Assembly (NCBI GenBank): GCA_019456225.1
Contig: VRUI01000019.1
Span: forward strand, 1-64,000
Reading direction: 5' to 3'
Source: Planctomycetota bacterium
GTDB taxonomy: Bacteria; Planctomycetota; Phycisphaerae; Sedimentisphaerales; Anaerohalosphaeraceae
DNA: 64,000 nucleotides
Under the pieces are notes generated by a model that was not told the origin of the DNA, searched no databases, and was given only the letters and a program-made list of their open reading frames with translations. This document shows positions 1-8,564 of the stretch, in pieces (positions within the stretch are counted from its first letter, which is position 1; every line of letters starts with the position of its first letter). Both the position numbers and the translations under genes were made by a program.

Positions 1-93
1 GGGATCGTCGTTCACAAAGACGACGACAGCGTTTCGACAAGTCAGGCAGTGACCGAAGTAGAAGGCGTTAAATCAGTTGGAAAAGTGCAATGA
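1..93 (+). CDS. C-terminal end of a phage-type protein (partial)
   Basis: Frame 1 is open from the window edge to a TGA at 91-93, giving the last 30 residues (ending VGKVQ). The stop overlaps the next start in an ATGA. This tight coupling with two further plus-strand genes suggests a phage-type late operon. Too little remains to assign a function. Confidence 0.5.
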   Translation, partial: GIVVHKDDDSVSTSQAVTEVEGVKSVGKVQ

Positions 94-305
94 GCCTGAA
101 CTATACACCAATAGCGGAAGTTGACGATGTGGGTTTTTTGGCGATACCTTTTCCTTTGTCGCCCGCTGCGGCTGGTATGTATGATCGGGTATGGATTCCT
201 CGTGGTCGCTATCTTAATAGATATACGGGCGAAGTTGAGTATTTGACAGACCCGCCGGGCTTCGGCGAGGGATATTTTGGTGAAGGTCTTTTTGGTTGGA
301 GTTAA
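90..305 (+). CDS. Small hypothetical phage-type protein
   Basis: A 71-residue protein whose ATG overlaps the preceding TGA (ATGA), typical of translationally coupled phage structural genes. The C-terminal half is rich in Gly, Tyr and Phe with a repeated GEGYFGEGLFG motif; there is no signal peptide or membrane segment. The next gene starts 4 bp after its stop. I do not recognise the family. The position just upstream of an adaptor-like gene would fit a small virion or assembly protein, but that is inference from context. Confidence 0.5.
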   Translation: MSLNYTPIAEVDDVGFLAIPFPLSPAAAGMYDRVWIPRGRYLNRYTGEVEYLTDPPGFGEGYFGEGLFGWS

Positions 306-309
306 TATT

Positions 310-1098
310 ATGACTGGTGCACAAGTTTTAAATATAATCATGGCAAGGATCGGAACGGGTTCCGGTGTGACGAGTATTAACACCGAAGTTGACGGTGTGC
401 TTTACGACATTACAAGCCGTGCCGATTTCTATACGTCCGTTTCTACGATCAATACAGTTGTTGATCAATACGAATATGACGAGCCTGAAGGGCTGAAGCG
501 GATATATGAATGTTCAATATCCGGCGTGGGCCTCTTGGAGAAAAAGACATACCGCGACTACCTGAAGGCACTCGCCGACGGTACTGCTGCTATTGCCGGA
601 CAGCCTTTGTACTATGCCAGACGGCATGGAAAGATATTCATGTGGCCGGTCCCTGACGCGGTCTATGCTGTTGATGTAGATTTTGCCGGATTCCATCCTG
701 AAACATGGACCAATATTCTGCTAGGCCCCGAATTCAATGAGGCAATCTTCGAGGGTGTTCTGGCCGCTTTGTATAGAGGACAACTCTTTGAGAAACTGCG
801 TCTAAACAATAAGAAGATAACTAACCGGGATATTCTTGAGGACGTCACCCAGGATCAGGACGTTACTACCGACACCGATGCGGATGGTACTGCCGACGAT
901 AAGACGGTTACTGTTGATGATGGTTTCGTTGGTTCGGTCAATACTGACGATGATGCTGAGGCTATGACGTACGAGTTTGATAAGTCATTCCCGGAGATTT
1001 CAAAACATGCCGAAGCATACGAGGCTGAGGTCGCAAAACTCATCGAAAATCTGGAACAGGATATTGAGACGGTATTGGTTGAATATCGAGACATTTAA
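310..1098 (+). CDS. Putative phage head-tail adaptor-like protein
   Basis: 262 residues from the ATG at 310, which has a GGAG about 9 nt upstream; the earlier in-frame TTG at 277 lacks a good site and would overlap the previous gene. The N-terminal part (about 1-150) has the pattern of virion adaptor/tail-completion proteins: a short helix, a region with Tyr-rich strands, then 'G.P.YY...GKIFMWPVPDA.YAVDVDFAGF' type strands (about 92-120) and a helix ending GVLAALYRGQL. The last third is acidic (Asp/Thr-rich) with a final coiled helix. The context beside an integrase supports a phage origin. The adaptor assignment rests on pattern only. Confidence 0.45.
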   Translation: MTGAQVLNIIMARIGTGSGVTSINTEVDGVLYDITSRADFYTSVSTINTVVDQYEYDEPEGLKRIYECSISGVGLLEKKTYRDYLKALADGTAAIAGQPLYYARRHGKIFMWPVPDAVYAVDVDFAGFHPETWTNILLGPEFNEAIFEGVLAALYRGQLFEKLRLNNKKITNRDILEDVTQDQDVTTDTDADGTADDKTVTVDDGFVGSVNTDDDAEAMTYEFDKSFPEISKHAEAYEAEVAKLIENLEQDIETVLVEYRDI

Positions 1099-1109
1099 AT
1101 GAGGTTAAA

Positions 1110-1361
1110 ATGAAACCAAAATCTTTATTAACACTTTTTGCCATTGCAGGTATTTTAATCGGATGGGGTATAACCTGGGCTAACCAAAATGCTAAGATCC
1201 ATGCAAACTCTATCGGGATCGATACGCTTACAGACCGCGTTGAAAATGTGTCCTCGCAGGCAACTGAATCTGATAAAGCAATCGTCCGGATGGAGACAAA
1301 GATCGAATACATCATCAAGGGCATCGATGAGATCAAGGCGGAGGTAAAGGGCAGGAATTAA
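1110..1361 (+). CDS. Small membrane protein with coiled coil (phage type)
   Basis: 83 residues: a single N-terminal hydrophobic segment (about 5-23, LLTLFAIAGILIGWGITWA) followed by a heptad-like helix (about 30-80) with regular Ile/Val/Leu spacing. It starts 11 bp after the adaptor-like gene, behind a GAGG. This architecture occurs among phage lysis accessory proteins (holin- or spanin-like), but no specific motif is present, so the function is open. Confidence 0.5.
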   Translation: MKPKSLLTLFAIAGILIGWGITWANQNAKIHANSIGIDTLTDRVENVSSQATESDKAIVRMETKIEYIIKGIDEIKAEVKGRN

Positions 1362-1368
1362 CCTGCCC
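1349..1368. terminator. Hairpin between converging phage and integrase genes
   Basis: GGGCAGG and CCTGCCC form a perfect 7-bp stem around AATTAA. It overlaps the end of the small membrane gene and precedes the end of the converging integrase. A T-tract is lacking on both sides, so termination is only a suggestion. Confidence 0.35.
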
Positions 1369-1390
1369 CCCCTGCCGCCATAATTGCCAA

Positions 1391-2662
1391 TCATCCAAAC
1401 TTCAAAGCCGCTTCATCGGCCAGTCCCTGATTGCGTTCCGCATAAATAGCAGTAGCACTCATATTAGTATGCCCCAGAGCGGCCCCTGCTGACTCGTAGC
1501 CGTACTCCTTCCTTACTTTGGTAGCTGCGGTATGTCTAAGCTGATAGGCCGTCCAGTCGGGCACCTGAAGCCCTGCCTTTCGTGCAGCTTTAATCGCATA
1601 GCGGATCGCCTTGCCGTAGCTGGTTGTATCATAAGCGTTGCCAGGCTTGCGATTGGGATCTTCTTTCTTATTGCTGCCCGGTTTGTTGCCGCAGGAAATT
1701 GGGGTTTTGCGGAATTTAAACTGTCTTATCCTTCTGTCCTGTTCTGATTCCTGGGGAGTGAAACAATAAGAATCATCCTTCCTGAGCAAAAATGGCCGCA
1801 GAATCTCCTGTCCTTTTGGCCCGATGGAGATAATGCGTCTTAATGTCGGGTCATCCAGGTGCTGAGTCTTGTATTTGTACGGGTAATAATGCCAGATTTC
1901 TCCGCTACGGTCAATATCGCATGGCCGCATTATCACTACCTCTCCGGGCCGCATGCTGGAAAGGAGTTGAAGCCGGATCATTGCAGCGACAACCTTTGTG
2001 GTGTAATCAAGCACCATGTGGACATACTTCTCTTCTACAGGAAGGACTCTCTGCTTTTCCTTTGCCTTGCATCGCCCCCGCTTTAAGCCGACAACGGCTT
2101 GGAGGCCATGGAGGATCACCGGTGATACAATCTGCTCAGATACCGCCCATTTGAACATCCTCTTGATTATGCAAACCCGCTTGTTAATGAGTTTACGACA
2201 CCAGCCCAACTCTATCATCCTTTGCCGAACCTCTTTTAATCTGAGAGGGCCAAACTCTTCTATTGGCAGATTTGCAAACAGGTCAACCAGCGGCCTGACG
2301 GAGTACCTGATATTGCCGGGCTCTTTCGTTGGAGTGCCCTCAGAGTCAACGTAATAATCGTTGGCGTATTCCATGTATGCACTTACAAGGCTTGCTATGT
2401 TGACTATATCACCCTGAGAATTCTGGCTGGTCTCAAAGAGATGCTTTTCCAGTAAGGCCTTAGCGATCTCAATAGCTACACTATAGTCGGTGGTAGCAAA
2501 CCGGGCTCCGATGGGCGTGAGCGGACGAGCTTTGATTGACGGTTCTCCCGGTAACTTGACCTTCCACCAATAGCGGTTTTTGTTGAGGTAGATACTTCCC
2601 GGCAATGCGTTATGAGTTGTTTTTTTACTTGATCCTGCTGTTCGTTTTTTTGGTGCTGCCAT
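1391..2662 (-). CDS. Tyrosine recombinase / integrase
   Basis: 423-residue site-specific recombinase of the phage integrase family. The start is the ATG at 2662 (MAAPKKRT), with AGGA 6-7 nt upstream; the longer frame has no better start. There is a basic N-terminal segment and a SAM-like core-binding domain (about 85-190). The catalytic domain shows the first Arg in SSMRPGE (R238), the LRH box (R376, with Tyr instead of the usual first His), His398 in LGH and the nucleophile Tyr407. It lies directly downstream of initiator tRNA-fMet in the same orientation, with converging phage-like genes on its other side. It therefore probably integrated this element into the tRNA 3' end. Confidence 0.93.
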   Translation of the reverse strand: MAAPKKRTAGSSKKTTHNALPGSIYLNKNRYWWKVKLPGEPSIKARPLTPIGARFATTDYSVAIEIAKALLEKHLFETSQNSQGDIVNIASLVSAYMEYANDYYVDSEGTPTKEPGNIRYSVRPLVDLFANLPIEEFGPLRLKEVRQRMIELGWCRKLINKRVCIIKRMFKWAVSEQIVSPVILHGLQAVVGLKRGRCKAKEKQRVLPVEEKYVHMVLDYTTKVVAAMIRLQLLSSMRPGEVVIMRPCDIDRSGEIWHYYPYKYKTQHLDDPTLRRIISIGPKGQEILRPFLLRKDDSYCFTPQESEQDRRIRQFKFRKTPISCGNKPGSNKKEDPNRKPGNAYDTTSYGKAIRYAIKAARKAGLQVPDWTAYQLRHTAATKVRKEYGYESAGAALGHTNMSATAIYAERNQGLADEAALKFG

Positions 2663-2770
2663 GACATTTCCTTTAAATATAACAGTACTACGAGTTCTAA
2701 TTAAACTCGCAAGAGTTATATTCAAAGTTATACGCCATAAAAAACGCGTCAAATCAAAAAAATAAGCCGC

Positions 2771-2789
2771 TGTAAACCTAGTGTTTACA
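2771..2789. promoter_or_regulatory. Perfect inverted repeat between tRNA-fMet and integrase
   Basis: TGTAAAC, a 5-bp spacer (CTAGT) and GTTTACA form a perfect 7-bp dyad 14 bp beyond the 3' end of the tRNA and 109 bp upstream of the integrase start. It could be an integrase core or arm site, an operator for the integrase, or a weak tRNA terminator. The sequence alone does not decide. Confidence 0.4.
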
Positions 2790-2802
2790 ACGACTTACAA
2801 AA

Positions 2803-2876
<74 letters not shown>

Positions 2877-2934
2877 GTATCAAAATCATCTTATCACTGT
2901 TAATAATTCCAAGCAACAACTAAAATTAAGAATT

Positions 2935-3351
2935 CTACAAATTTTTGGAAATTCTATTTAATATAACTTCAGCCTGGCCCTCGGCATAATGCTTTGCAGG
3001 CCATTGCGTGAAAACAGCATCGCCAGAATTCCTGCCAATCACATGGAAATGCACGTGATTGACTTCCTGCCCTGCCGCAGCACCATTATTACACAATACA
3101 TTATACCCATCACATCCCAACCCGGAAACAACAGCTGATGCGATCTTAGCAGTACATTCAACAATATCAGCAAGCAACTGAGGGGGACATTGGTCAAACC
3201 GCTCAAAATGAGCCTTAGGAATTACCAGCGTATGGCCATCGCTTAAAGGACTGATATCAAGAAAAGCAATAACGGATTCATCTTCATAAACTTTGCAGCA
3301 AGGGATATCTCCAGCTGCTATCTTACAAAAAATACAATCCTGACTACCCAT
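2935..3351 (-). CDS. HIT family (histidine triad) nucleotide-binding protein
   Basis: 138-residue HINT-type protein that hydrolyses nucleoside phosphoramidates or related nucleotide conjugates. Seen: an N-terminal CIFCKI segment, the DISP...GHTLVIPK strand-turn region, and the triad NHVHFHVIGR (HxHxH) near residues 98-108. Family members of this length act as soluble dimers. It lies just downstream of the terminator closing the ribosomal block, so it is probably transcribed separately or by read-through. Confidence 0.9.
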   Translation of the reverse strand: MGSQDCIFCKIAAGDIPCCKVYEDESVIAFLDISPLSDGHTLVIPKAHFERFDQCPPQLLADIVECTAKIASAVVSGLGCDGYNVLCNNGAAAGQEVNHVHFHVIGRNSGDAVFTQWPAKHYAEGQAEVILNRISKNL

Positions 3352-3370
3352 TGTTAATACCTGTAAACAG

Positions 3371-3417
3371 AAAAAACGGGCAATTTAGAAAGCATATCGC
3401 TAAGCGTAAATTGCCCG
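3371..3417 (-). terminator. Rho-independent terminator after rplQ
   Basis: On the minus strand an 11-bp perfect stem (CGGGCAATTTA / TAAATTGCCCG) is followed by TTTTTT. It lies 27 bp after the rplQ stop and marks the end of the S10-spc-alpha block. Confidence 0.9.
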
Positions 3418-3443
3418 GAAAAGTTTTAACTTTAAACGTATTT

Positions 3444-3869
3444 CTATTTTTTGGATGACCTCTTGTCGTCCTGCCCGACAAGCTGCAGCAAAACCAACTG
3501 GCCATTATCACCAAGACGCCTCTTAGGAAGACGAATGATCCGGGTGTATCCGCCGGGCCTGTCAAGATAACGAGGACCAATCTCACTAAACAGCTTACCT
3601 ATAACCGTACCGACCTGAACATTGTTGCCGTTCTCTTCCTTATATATCGCACGGTTATTCAATAGAGCAATAGCACGCCGACGAGATGCAAGGTCGCCCT
3701 TCTTGGCAAGAGTAATTAGCTTTTCGGCAAAACCACGAACTTCCTTAGCCTTTGGCATGGTCGTCGAAATGGTTTCATGCTCAAAAAGCGAAGAAACAAT
3801 ATTTCTTCTCATCGCCAGGCGATGCGAACTTGTACGGTTTAAATGACGTCCTGCTACACGATGACGCAT
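3444..3869 (-). CDS. rplQ: 50S ribosomal protein L17
   Basis: 141 residues. The L17 N-terminus MRHRVAGRHLNRTSSHRLAM is clear, followed by the FEHE.I.TT.PKAKE region and the GGYTRI core. Last gene of the alpha-operon series (rpsM, rpsK, rpsD, rpoA, rplQ), 40 bp after rpoA and closed by a strong terminator. L17 binds 23S rRNA near the exit tunnel. The tail after GGYTRIIRLPKRRLGD is slightly extended and basic. Confidence 0.97.
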   Translation of the reverse strand: MRHRVAGRHLNRTSSHRLAMRRNIVSSLFEHETISTTMPKAKEVRGFAEKLITLAKKGDLASRRRAIALLNNRAIYKEENGNNVQVGTVIGKLFSEIGPRYLDRPGGYTRIIRLPKRRLGDNGQLVLLQLVGQDDKRSSKK

Positions 3870-3909
3870 ATTCTTATATCCTTCTTAGCAATTCAATTTA
3901 AAAAACGAA

Positions 3910-4911
3910 CTAATCAATATCAATCATGCCCAGAGTCAAGCCCAAATCGGCAAGTTTTCTCTGGATCTCACGAAGACTGGTTTTACCAAAACTTCTTACC
4001 TTCAACAATTCACTCTCGGTCATCTTAACAAGACCACCAACACACTCTAAATCAATCGCGTCGAGGCAGTTGCTCGAACGAACCGTCAAGTCCAGCGACT
4101 CGATCGGCATAGCGAGCTTAGCCGCCAATTCTTCGTCAACTGCGGACTCTTCTTCTTCAATAGCCACTACTTCTTCTTCGACAGTTTCTTCACCGATCTC
4201 GGCATACTGTACGAAAGGATTAATGTACTTACGCAATATCTTCGAAGCTTCAACAAGAGCCAAATCAGGGCTTACCGTCCCATCGGTCCAAATCTCAAGA
4301 ATCAACTTATCATAGTTAGTACGCTGACCTACACGTGTATCCTCGGTCTTATACCGCACGCGTGTCACCGGCGAATAAATCGCGTCAATCTCGATGTATC
4401 CGACTTCCCGATCAAAACGGTCTGCTTCAGCTATACGTTCAGCCGCGGGAGAATAGCCTCTACCAATGCAAACTTCCATCTCCATCTCGAATTTTACATT
4501 CTTTGTCAAGGTGGCTAGAACGAGATCAGGATTAAAAATTTCAACCGAAGCATCGCATTCGATCATACTGGCAGTAACCGGGCCGGCTTTATTAGCAGAA
4601 ACGGTTATAGTCTTTGGCTCATCGTCATTGAGTTTAACGATTATCTGCTTTGTATTCAGGACGATCTCTGTAATGTCTTCCATCACACCTTTGATAGAAG
4701 TAAATTCATGATCAACGCCCGAAATCTTGATTGAGGTAACCGCACTTCCCTCAAGCGAGGAAAGCAATACACGACGCAAACTGTTGCCGATCGTAGTTCC
4801 GAATCCGCGTTCAAAAGGCTCTATATAAAAACGCCCGTAATTTTCGCTCGAAACATCCGCATCACGCTCAACGCCCGTAGGCAGTTCTAAACCTCTCCAG
4901 GTAATTCTCAT
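3910..4911 (-). CDS. rpoA: DNA-directed RNA polymerase subunit alpha
   Basis: 333 residues from the ATG at 4911, which has GGAGG 12 nt upstream; the longer frame lacks this site. The N-terminal dimerisation domain contains FERGFGTTIGNSLRRVLLSSLEG (about 33-55). A conspicuous acidic linker (EEE/DEE-rich, about 238-262) precedes the C-terminal domain with the helix-hairpin-helix ending VRSFGKTSLREIQ. The alpha dimer nucleates RNA polymerase assembly and the C-terminal domain contacts UP elements and activators. It sits between rpsD and rplQ as in most bacteria. Confidence 0.98.
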   Translation of the reverse strand: MRITWRGLELPTGVERDADVSSENYGRFYIEPFERGFGTTIGNSLRRVLLSSLEGSAVTSIKISGVDHEFTSIKGVMEDITEIVLNTKQIIVKLNDDEPKTITVSANKAGPVTASMIECDASVEIFNPDLVLATLTKNVKFEMEMEVCIGRGYSPAAERIAEADRFDREVGYIEIDAIYSPVTRVRYKTEDTRVGQRTNYDKLILEIWTDGTVSPDLALVEASKILRKYINPFVQYAEIGEETVEEEVVAIEEEESAVDEELAAKLAMPIESLDLTVRSSNCLDAIDLECVGGLVKMTESELLKVRSFGKTSLREIQRKLADLGLTLGMIDID

Positions 4912-5022
4912 TTTGCTTTGGCCTCCATAATATGCGGCAAATGTTCTCAGCCCTACGCCAATGGCCAACAAAGGCATACGCTATCTGTAATTTGCAGCTG
5001 TTAATAAAATATCATAAAACTT

Positions 5023-5655
5023 TTATCTAGAACAGAATTCAACAACCAACTGCTCTTCAACGACCAACTGAACATCTTCACGAGTCGGGAAAGCAACAAT
5101 CGTAGCTTCAGGCTTATCCGGATTAAGCTGCAGCCACGCCTGAGGTATAAAATTGGGATTCGAGGCAAGCTGTTCCTTAACGGCTTTGCGACTCTTGTCG
5201 GAATTCTTAAGAGTGATCTTATCGCCGACTTTCATCGCCACATCACTAATATCAACCTTGCGTCCGTTAATATGAATATGACCATGAGCGATCAACTGCC
5301 TGGCCGCCTTACGAGAAGACGCGAAATTCAACTTATAGATCACATTATCAAGACGCATTTCAAGTAAGCCCAGCAAGTTAACGCCAGTATTACCCTTCAT
5401 CCTTTCGGCCCTTGAGAAATAACGACGGAACTGCTTGTCAAGCAAACCGTAAAATCTTTTAACTTTCTGTTTTTCACGAAGACGAACACCATAGTCGCTG
5501 TGCCTGCCACGACGCCAGCCGTGCATTCCAGGAGCCATATGACGCTCGCGTCGTTCTACAGCACATTTGGCAGTGTCGCACCGGGTGCCTTTGAGCATCA
5601 GTTTCATGCCTTCACGACGGCAATACTTACACGATGAACCGAGATAACGTCCCAT
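5023..5655 (-). CDS. rpsD: 30S ribosomal protein S4
   Basis: 210 residues: the MGRYLGS N-terminus, a Cys pair region (CKYCRREGMKL) reminiscent of zinc-type S4, and the S4 RNA-binding domain (RLDNVIYKLNFASSRKAARQLIAHGHIHING, about 97-130). S4 initiates 30S assembly by binding the 5' domain of 16S rRNA and in many bacteria represses the alpha operon. No specific leader structure was identified here. Confidence 0.97.
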   Translation of the reverse strand: MGRYLGSSCKYCRREGMKLMLKGTRCDTAKCAVERRERHMAPGMHGWRRGRHSDYGVRLREKQKVKRFYGLLDKQFRRYFSRAERMKGNTGVNLLGLLEMRLDNVIYKLNFASSRKAARQLIAHGHIHINGRKVDISDVAMKVGDKITLKNSDKSRKAVKEQLASNPNFIPQAWLQLNPDKPEATIVAFPTREDVQLVVEEQLVVEFCSR

Positions 5656-5767
5656 ATATTACAAGCTTCCAATTATAAGTTTCTATCTAAATTATTTTCC
5701 AATTTCGTAACGATCCGGATACCGGATCAATGTCAGAAATCCATTATCTGACATCTGAATTCTAAAA

Positions 5768-6148
5768 TTATACACGTCTGCGTTTGCGGGGTCTGCATCC
5801 ATTATGAGGAATAGGAGTAACATCTTCAATAGAAGAAATCCTGAGACCTGCCTGCTGGATAGCCGAGATCGCACCTTCGCGACCGGAACCGGGACCCTTA
5901 ACCTGAATATCAACTTCACGAACACCGTGACGCATCGCGGTCTTGGCACACTTCTCTGCTGCACGTTGTGCGGCAAAAGGAGTACTCTTGCGTGAACCTT
6001 TAAATCCAACCGAACCGCCCGAATCCTGACAGATAGTCGAACCATCCATATCGGTTATGGTAACCAGCGTATTATTGAACGTAGCCTTTACATGAACCAT
6101 CGCTCTTACGACATTTTTTCTTACTTTTCTTTTAGTGCTCTTAGCCAT
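5768..6148 (-). CDS. rpsK: 30S ribosomal protein S11
   Basis: 126 residues with the S11 signatures [26 protein letters not shown] and [14 protein letters not shown], ending [14 protein letters not shown]11 forms the 30S platform with S18 and contacts the mRNA exit region. It lies 53 bp after rpsM, in the alpha-operon order. Confidence 0.98.
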   Translation of the reverse strand: MAKSTKRKVRKNVVRAMVHVKATFNNTLVTITDMDGSTICQDSGGSVGFKGSRKSTPFAAQRAAEKCAKTAMRHGVREVDIQVKGPGSGREGAISAIQQAGLRISSIEDVTPIPHNGCRPRKRRRV

Positions 6149-6201
6149 TTACCTTATAACCTTAAATAGTTTCCAATTGACTCATCTGCCAATATTAACT
6201 C

Positions 6202-6579
6202 TTAGCCCTTAACGCCCTTCTTACCGGCAACTGTCTTCTTCTTACCCTTTCGCGTACGGGCATTACTCTGTGTCTGCTGACCACGTACCGGCAAACCACG
6301 CCTGTGCCGCATTCCCCTGTAACAGGCAATATCACGAAGTCGTGTAATATTCTGCGAAACCTGCCGGCGCAAGTTACCTTCAACAAGCAAGTCGCGAGTA
6401 ATGATCTGAGCGATACGGCTAACCTCATCTTCAGAAAGTTTGCCCGCTTTGATCGTCCCATCGACCTTAGCTTCTTTTAAAATATTCGCTGCCGTAAGCT
6501 TGCCAATACCGTGAATATAAGTAAGACCAATCCACAATGGCTTATTGTTAGGTACATCTACACCAACTATACGCGGCAT
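6202..6579 (-). CDS. rpsM: 30S ribosomal protein S13
   Basis: 125 residues starting [26 protein letters not shown], with the helix-hairpin-helix and the C-terminal [19 protein letters not shown] motif. S13 lies in the 30S head and contacts S19, L5 and the P-site tRNA. The start has CAGGAG 7 nt upstream. The gap to rpmJ holds one of the 7-nt-period repeat elements. Confidence 0.98.
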   Translation of the reverse strand: MPRIVGVDVPNNKPLWIGLTYIHGIGKLTAANILKEAKVDGTIKAGKLSEDEVSRIAQIITRDLLVEGNLRRQVSQNITRLRDIACYRGMRHRRGLPVRGQQTQSNARTRKGKKKTVAGKKGVKG

Positions 6580-6620
6580 AATAACTCCTGTGTAATCAAA
6601 TAATCAAAAACTCTTTTTAA

Positions 6621-6686
6621 TATAGCATCGGCCAAAAGCCGATTCAATCAACTATTAACTAAAAACCAAAAACTAACGACTAATCA
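6621..6686. repeat. Heptamer-word repeat element (rpmJ/rpsM)
   Basis: Read on the minus strand: directly at the rpmJ TGA run 7-nt words TTAGTCG, TTAGTTT, TTGGTTT, TTAGTTA, ATAGTTG, then an imperfect hairpin (TCGGCTTTTGGCCGA) and an A+T tail ATGCTATATTAA. Same layout as the copy at 11361-11420. Confidence 0.75.
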
Positions 6687-6800
6687 GCCCTGGCGCTGCT
6701 TATGACGAGGATTTGCGGAGCAGATCACACGTACAACACCTTTACGGCGTATCACTTTACAACTTTCACAAATACGTTTTACCGAACTTCTGACTTTCAT
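6684..6800 (-). CDS. rpmJ: 50S ribosomal protein L36
   Basis: 38 residues, read directly from the sequence: it starts [20 protein letters not shown] and ends HKQRQG. The zinc-binding CxxC...C...H pattern of L36 is intact (CESC, IC, RH). Placed between infA and rpsM, its standard position in the spc/alpha series. Confidence 0.96.
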   Translation of the reverse strand: MKVRSSVKRICESCKVIRRKGVVRVICSANPRHKQRQG

Positions 6801-6832
6801 AATATCACCAATTTATATCTAATGAAAAATCT

Positions 6833-7048
6833 CTAATTTCTAAGTACTATTCGACCTCGCGAAAGGTCATACGGACTCATCTCAACTGTAACTGTATCAC
6901 CAGGTAAAATCCTGATGAAATGCATCCGCATCTTGCCGGAAACATGAGCTATTATCTGATGGCCGCCTTCAAGCTCAACCTTAAACATCGCGTTAGGCAA
7001 TGCGTCAAGTACTTTGGCCTCAACTCTAATAGCATCTTTTTTCGGCAT
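6833..7048 (-). CDS. infA: Translation initiation factor IF-1
   Basis: 71 residues, an OB-fold protein with the IF-1 signatures [26 protein letters not shown] and [15 protein letters not shown]. It binds the 30S A site with IF-2 and IF-3 during initiation. Standard location between map and rpmJ. Confidence 0.97.
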   Translation of the reverse strand: MPKKDAIRVEAKVLDALPNAMFKVELEGGHQIIAHVSGKMRMHFIRILPGDTVTVEMSPYDLSRGRIVLRN

Positions 7049-7056
7049 AAAATCAA

Positions 7057-7116
7057 TATCAGCCGTCAGGCTGAATCCTCAATTTTAATTTTTTATTCTT
7101 AATTTTTAATTTATTT
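7057..7116. repeat. Heptamer-word repeat element (infA/map)
   Basis: On the minus strand A+T-rich 7-nt words (AAATTAA, AAATTAA, GAATAAA, AAATTAA) begin at the map stop codon. They lead into the hairpin TCAGCCTGACGGCTGA just upstream of infA. Confidence 0.65.
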
Positions 7117-7896
7117 ACTCGGCAAAGTCAAAACTTCGCAACCGCTCTTTACTATCGCAATAGTATGCTCAAAATGAGCGGAACATTTTTTATCCTTCGT
7201 AACAACCGTCCAGCCGTCCCGAAGCACTCTAACAGCCTTACCACCGGCATTTACCATCGGCTCAACCGCCAAAACCAAACCTTCACGAAGAAGAATGTCG
7301 TCCCTTAGCAACTCACGGTTAACAAAATTCGGCACTTTCGGATCTTCATGCATCTCAGTTCCGATCCCATGCCCGACAAAATCTTCAACAACCGCAAAAC
7401 CGGCTTTTTTCGCACAAGCTGCCATGTCACCGGCAATTTCGCTCCACTTTATACCAGGAGCAGCCTTTTCGATAGCAATATCCAAAAGCCGCCTGGTAAC
7501 ATCCATCAGCTTTTGCTTCTCATCGGAAACATTTCCGATTGGCATCGTCACTGCCGAATCACCGCAATAACCGTCAAGCTTTACTCCAAAATCAACGCTG
7601 AGAATATCACCGTCATTGAGTCTCACTTTTGGCGACGGTATCCCGTGAACAACCTGATCGTTTACCGAGGCACAAATAGCACCCGGAAAGGGACGTCTGG
7701 CATACGGACTTTCAACACCTTTAAAAAGTGTCGCAGCACCAACAGACCTGGCCATCTCAATAGACAACTTATCCATCTCACCGGTAGTAACACCCGGTTT
7801 TGCCATTTCCTGCAATTTTAAAAGAACATCTGCTACAACTGCACCTGCTTTGCGGAGCATTTCAATTTCTCTGGCGCTCCTGAGAGTTATAGCCAT
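7111..7896 (-). CDS. map: Methionine aminopeptidase, type I
   Basis: 261-residue metalloenzyme that removes the initiator Met from nascent proteins. The five metal ligands are recognisable: Asp in LSVDFGVKLDGYCGDSAVT (two Asp), His in GHGIGTEMHEDP, Glu in VEPMV and Glu in HFEHTIAI. The N-terminal zinc-finger extension of eukaryotic type I enzymes is absent. It lies between adk and infA, 17 bp after adk, as in the spc operons of many bacteria. Confidence 0.97.
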   Translation of the reverse strand: MAITLRSAREIEMLRKAGAVVADVLLKLQEMAKPGVTTGEMDKLSIEMARSVGAATLFKGVESPYARRPFPGAICASVNDQVVHGIPSPKVRLNDGDILSVDFGVKLDGYCGDSAVTMPIGNVSDEKQKLMDVTRRLLDIAIEKAAPGIKWSEIAGDMAACAKKAGFAVVEDFVGHGIGTEMHEDPKVPNFVNRELLRDDILLREGLVLAVEPMVNAGGKAVRVLRDGWTVVTKDKKCSAHFEHTIAIVKSGCEVLTLPSK

Positions 7897-7913
7897 TTTT
7901 CTAACCTGACCGC

Positions 7914-8564
7914 TTAACTTAACTTGTCAAGTTCGGCAATAACCGACGCTTTAACATCATCAACTGCCTGATTGGCGTTGATCTCGATAATCTTTTTATC
8001 AACACTCTTGTAGTAACCTACAACCGCTGCTGTCTGCTCGTGATATATCTTCAAACGATTAGCAACAACTTCCGGAACATCATCTGCTCTCTGAGTAAGT
8101 TCGCCGCAGCCCTTGTCGCACTGACCCTCGACTTTGGGCTTTAAATTTATTATATGATATACACCGCCGCAAGCCGGACAGCTTCTGCGACCGGTCATAC
8201 GAGCTTCGATAACCTCATCGGGAACCTGAAGATCAAGAACCGCATCGATCTTTCCGCCGATAGCGTCAAGAGCCTTATCAAGCTCTTCGCCCTGAAGTAC
8301 AGTCCTCGGAAAACCGTCAAGAACATAACCGCCTTCAGCCTTTTGTATCGCACCGATCATCATACCGATGATCACATCATCGGGAACCAACTGACCAGAA
8401 TCCATATAACCTTGAGCCTTCTGACCCAACTCGCTGTTTGCCGCCCTTTCAGCGCGAAGTATATCGCCGCTGGACATATGTATAAGGCCATAATTTTCAA
8501 TTATGCTCATACATGCGGTACCTTTACCGGCACCGGGAGGGCCTAACAATACAAGTCGCATCAT
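7914..8564 (-). CDS. adk: Adenylate kinase
   Basis: 216 residues. P-loop GPPGAGKGT at 8-16, AMP-binding MSSGDILRAE and DGFPRT, and a long-form LID domain with four cysteines (CPAC at about 133-136; CDKGC) that suggest a structural zinc. It interconverts ATP+AMP and 2 ADP. The ATG overlaps the secY stop (ATGA), so translation is coupled; a second ATG follows immediately and is an alternative start. Confidence 0.97.
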   Translation of the reverse strand: MMRLVLLGPPGAGKGTACMSIIENYGLIHMSSGDILRAERAANSELGQKAQGYMDSGQLVPDDVIIGMMIGAIQKAEGGYVLDGFPRTVLQGEELDKALDAIGGKIDAVLDLQVPDEVIEARMTGRRSCPACGGVYHIINLKPKVEGQCDKGCGELTQRADDVPEVVANRLKIYHEQTAAVVGYYKSVDKKIIEINANQAVDDVKASVIAELDKLS

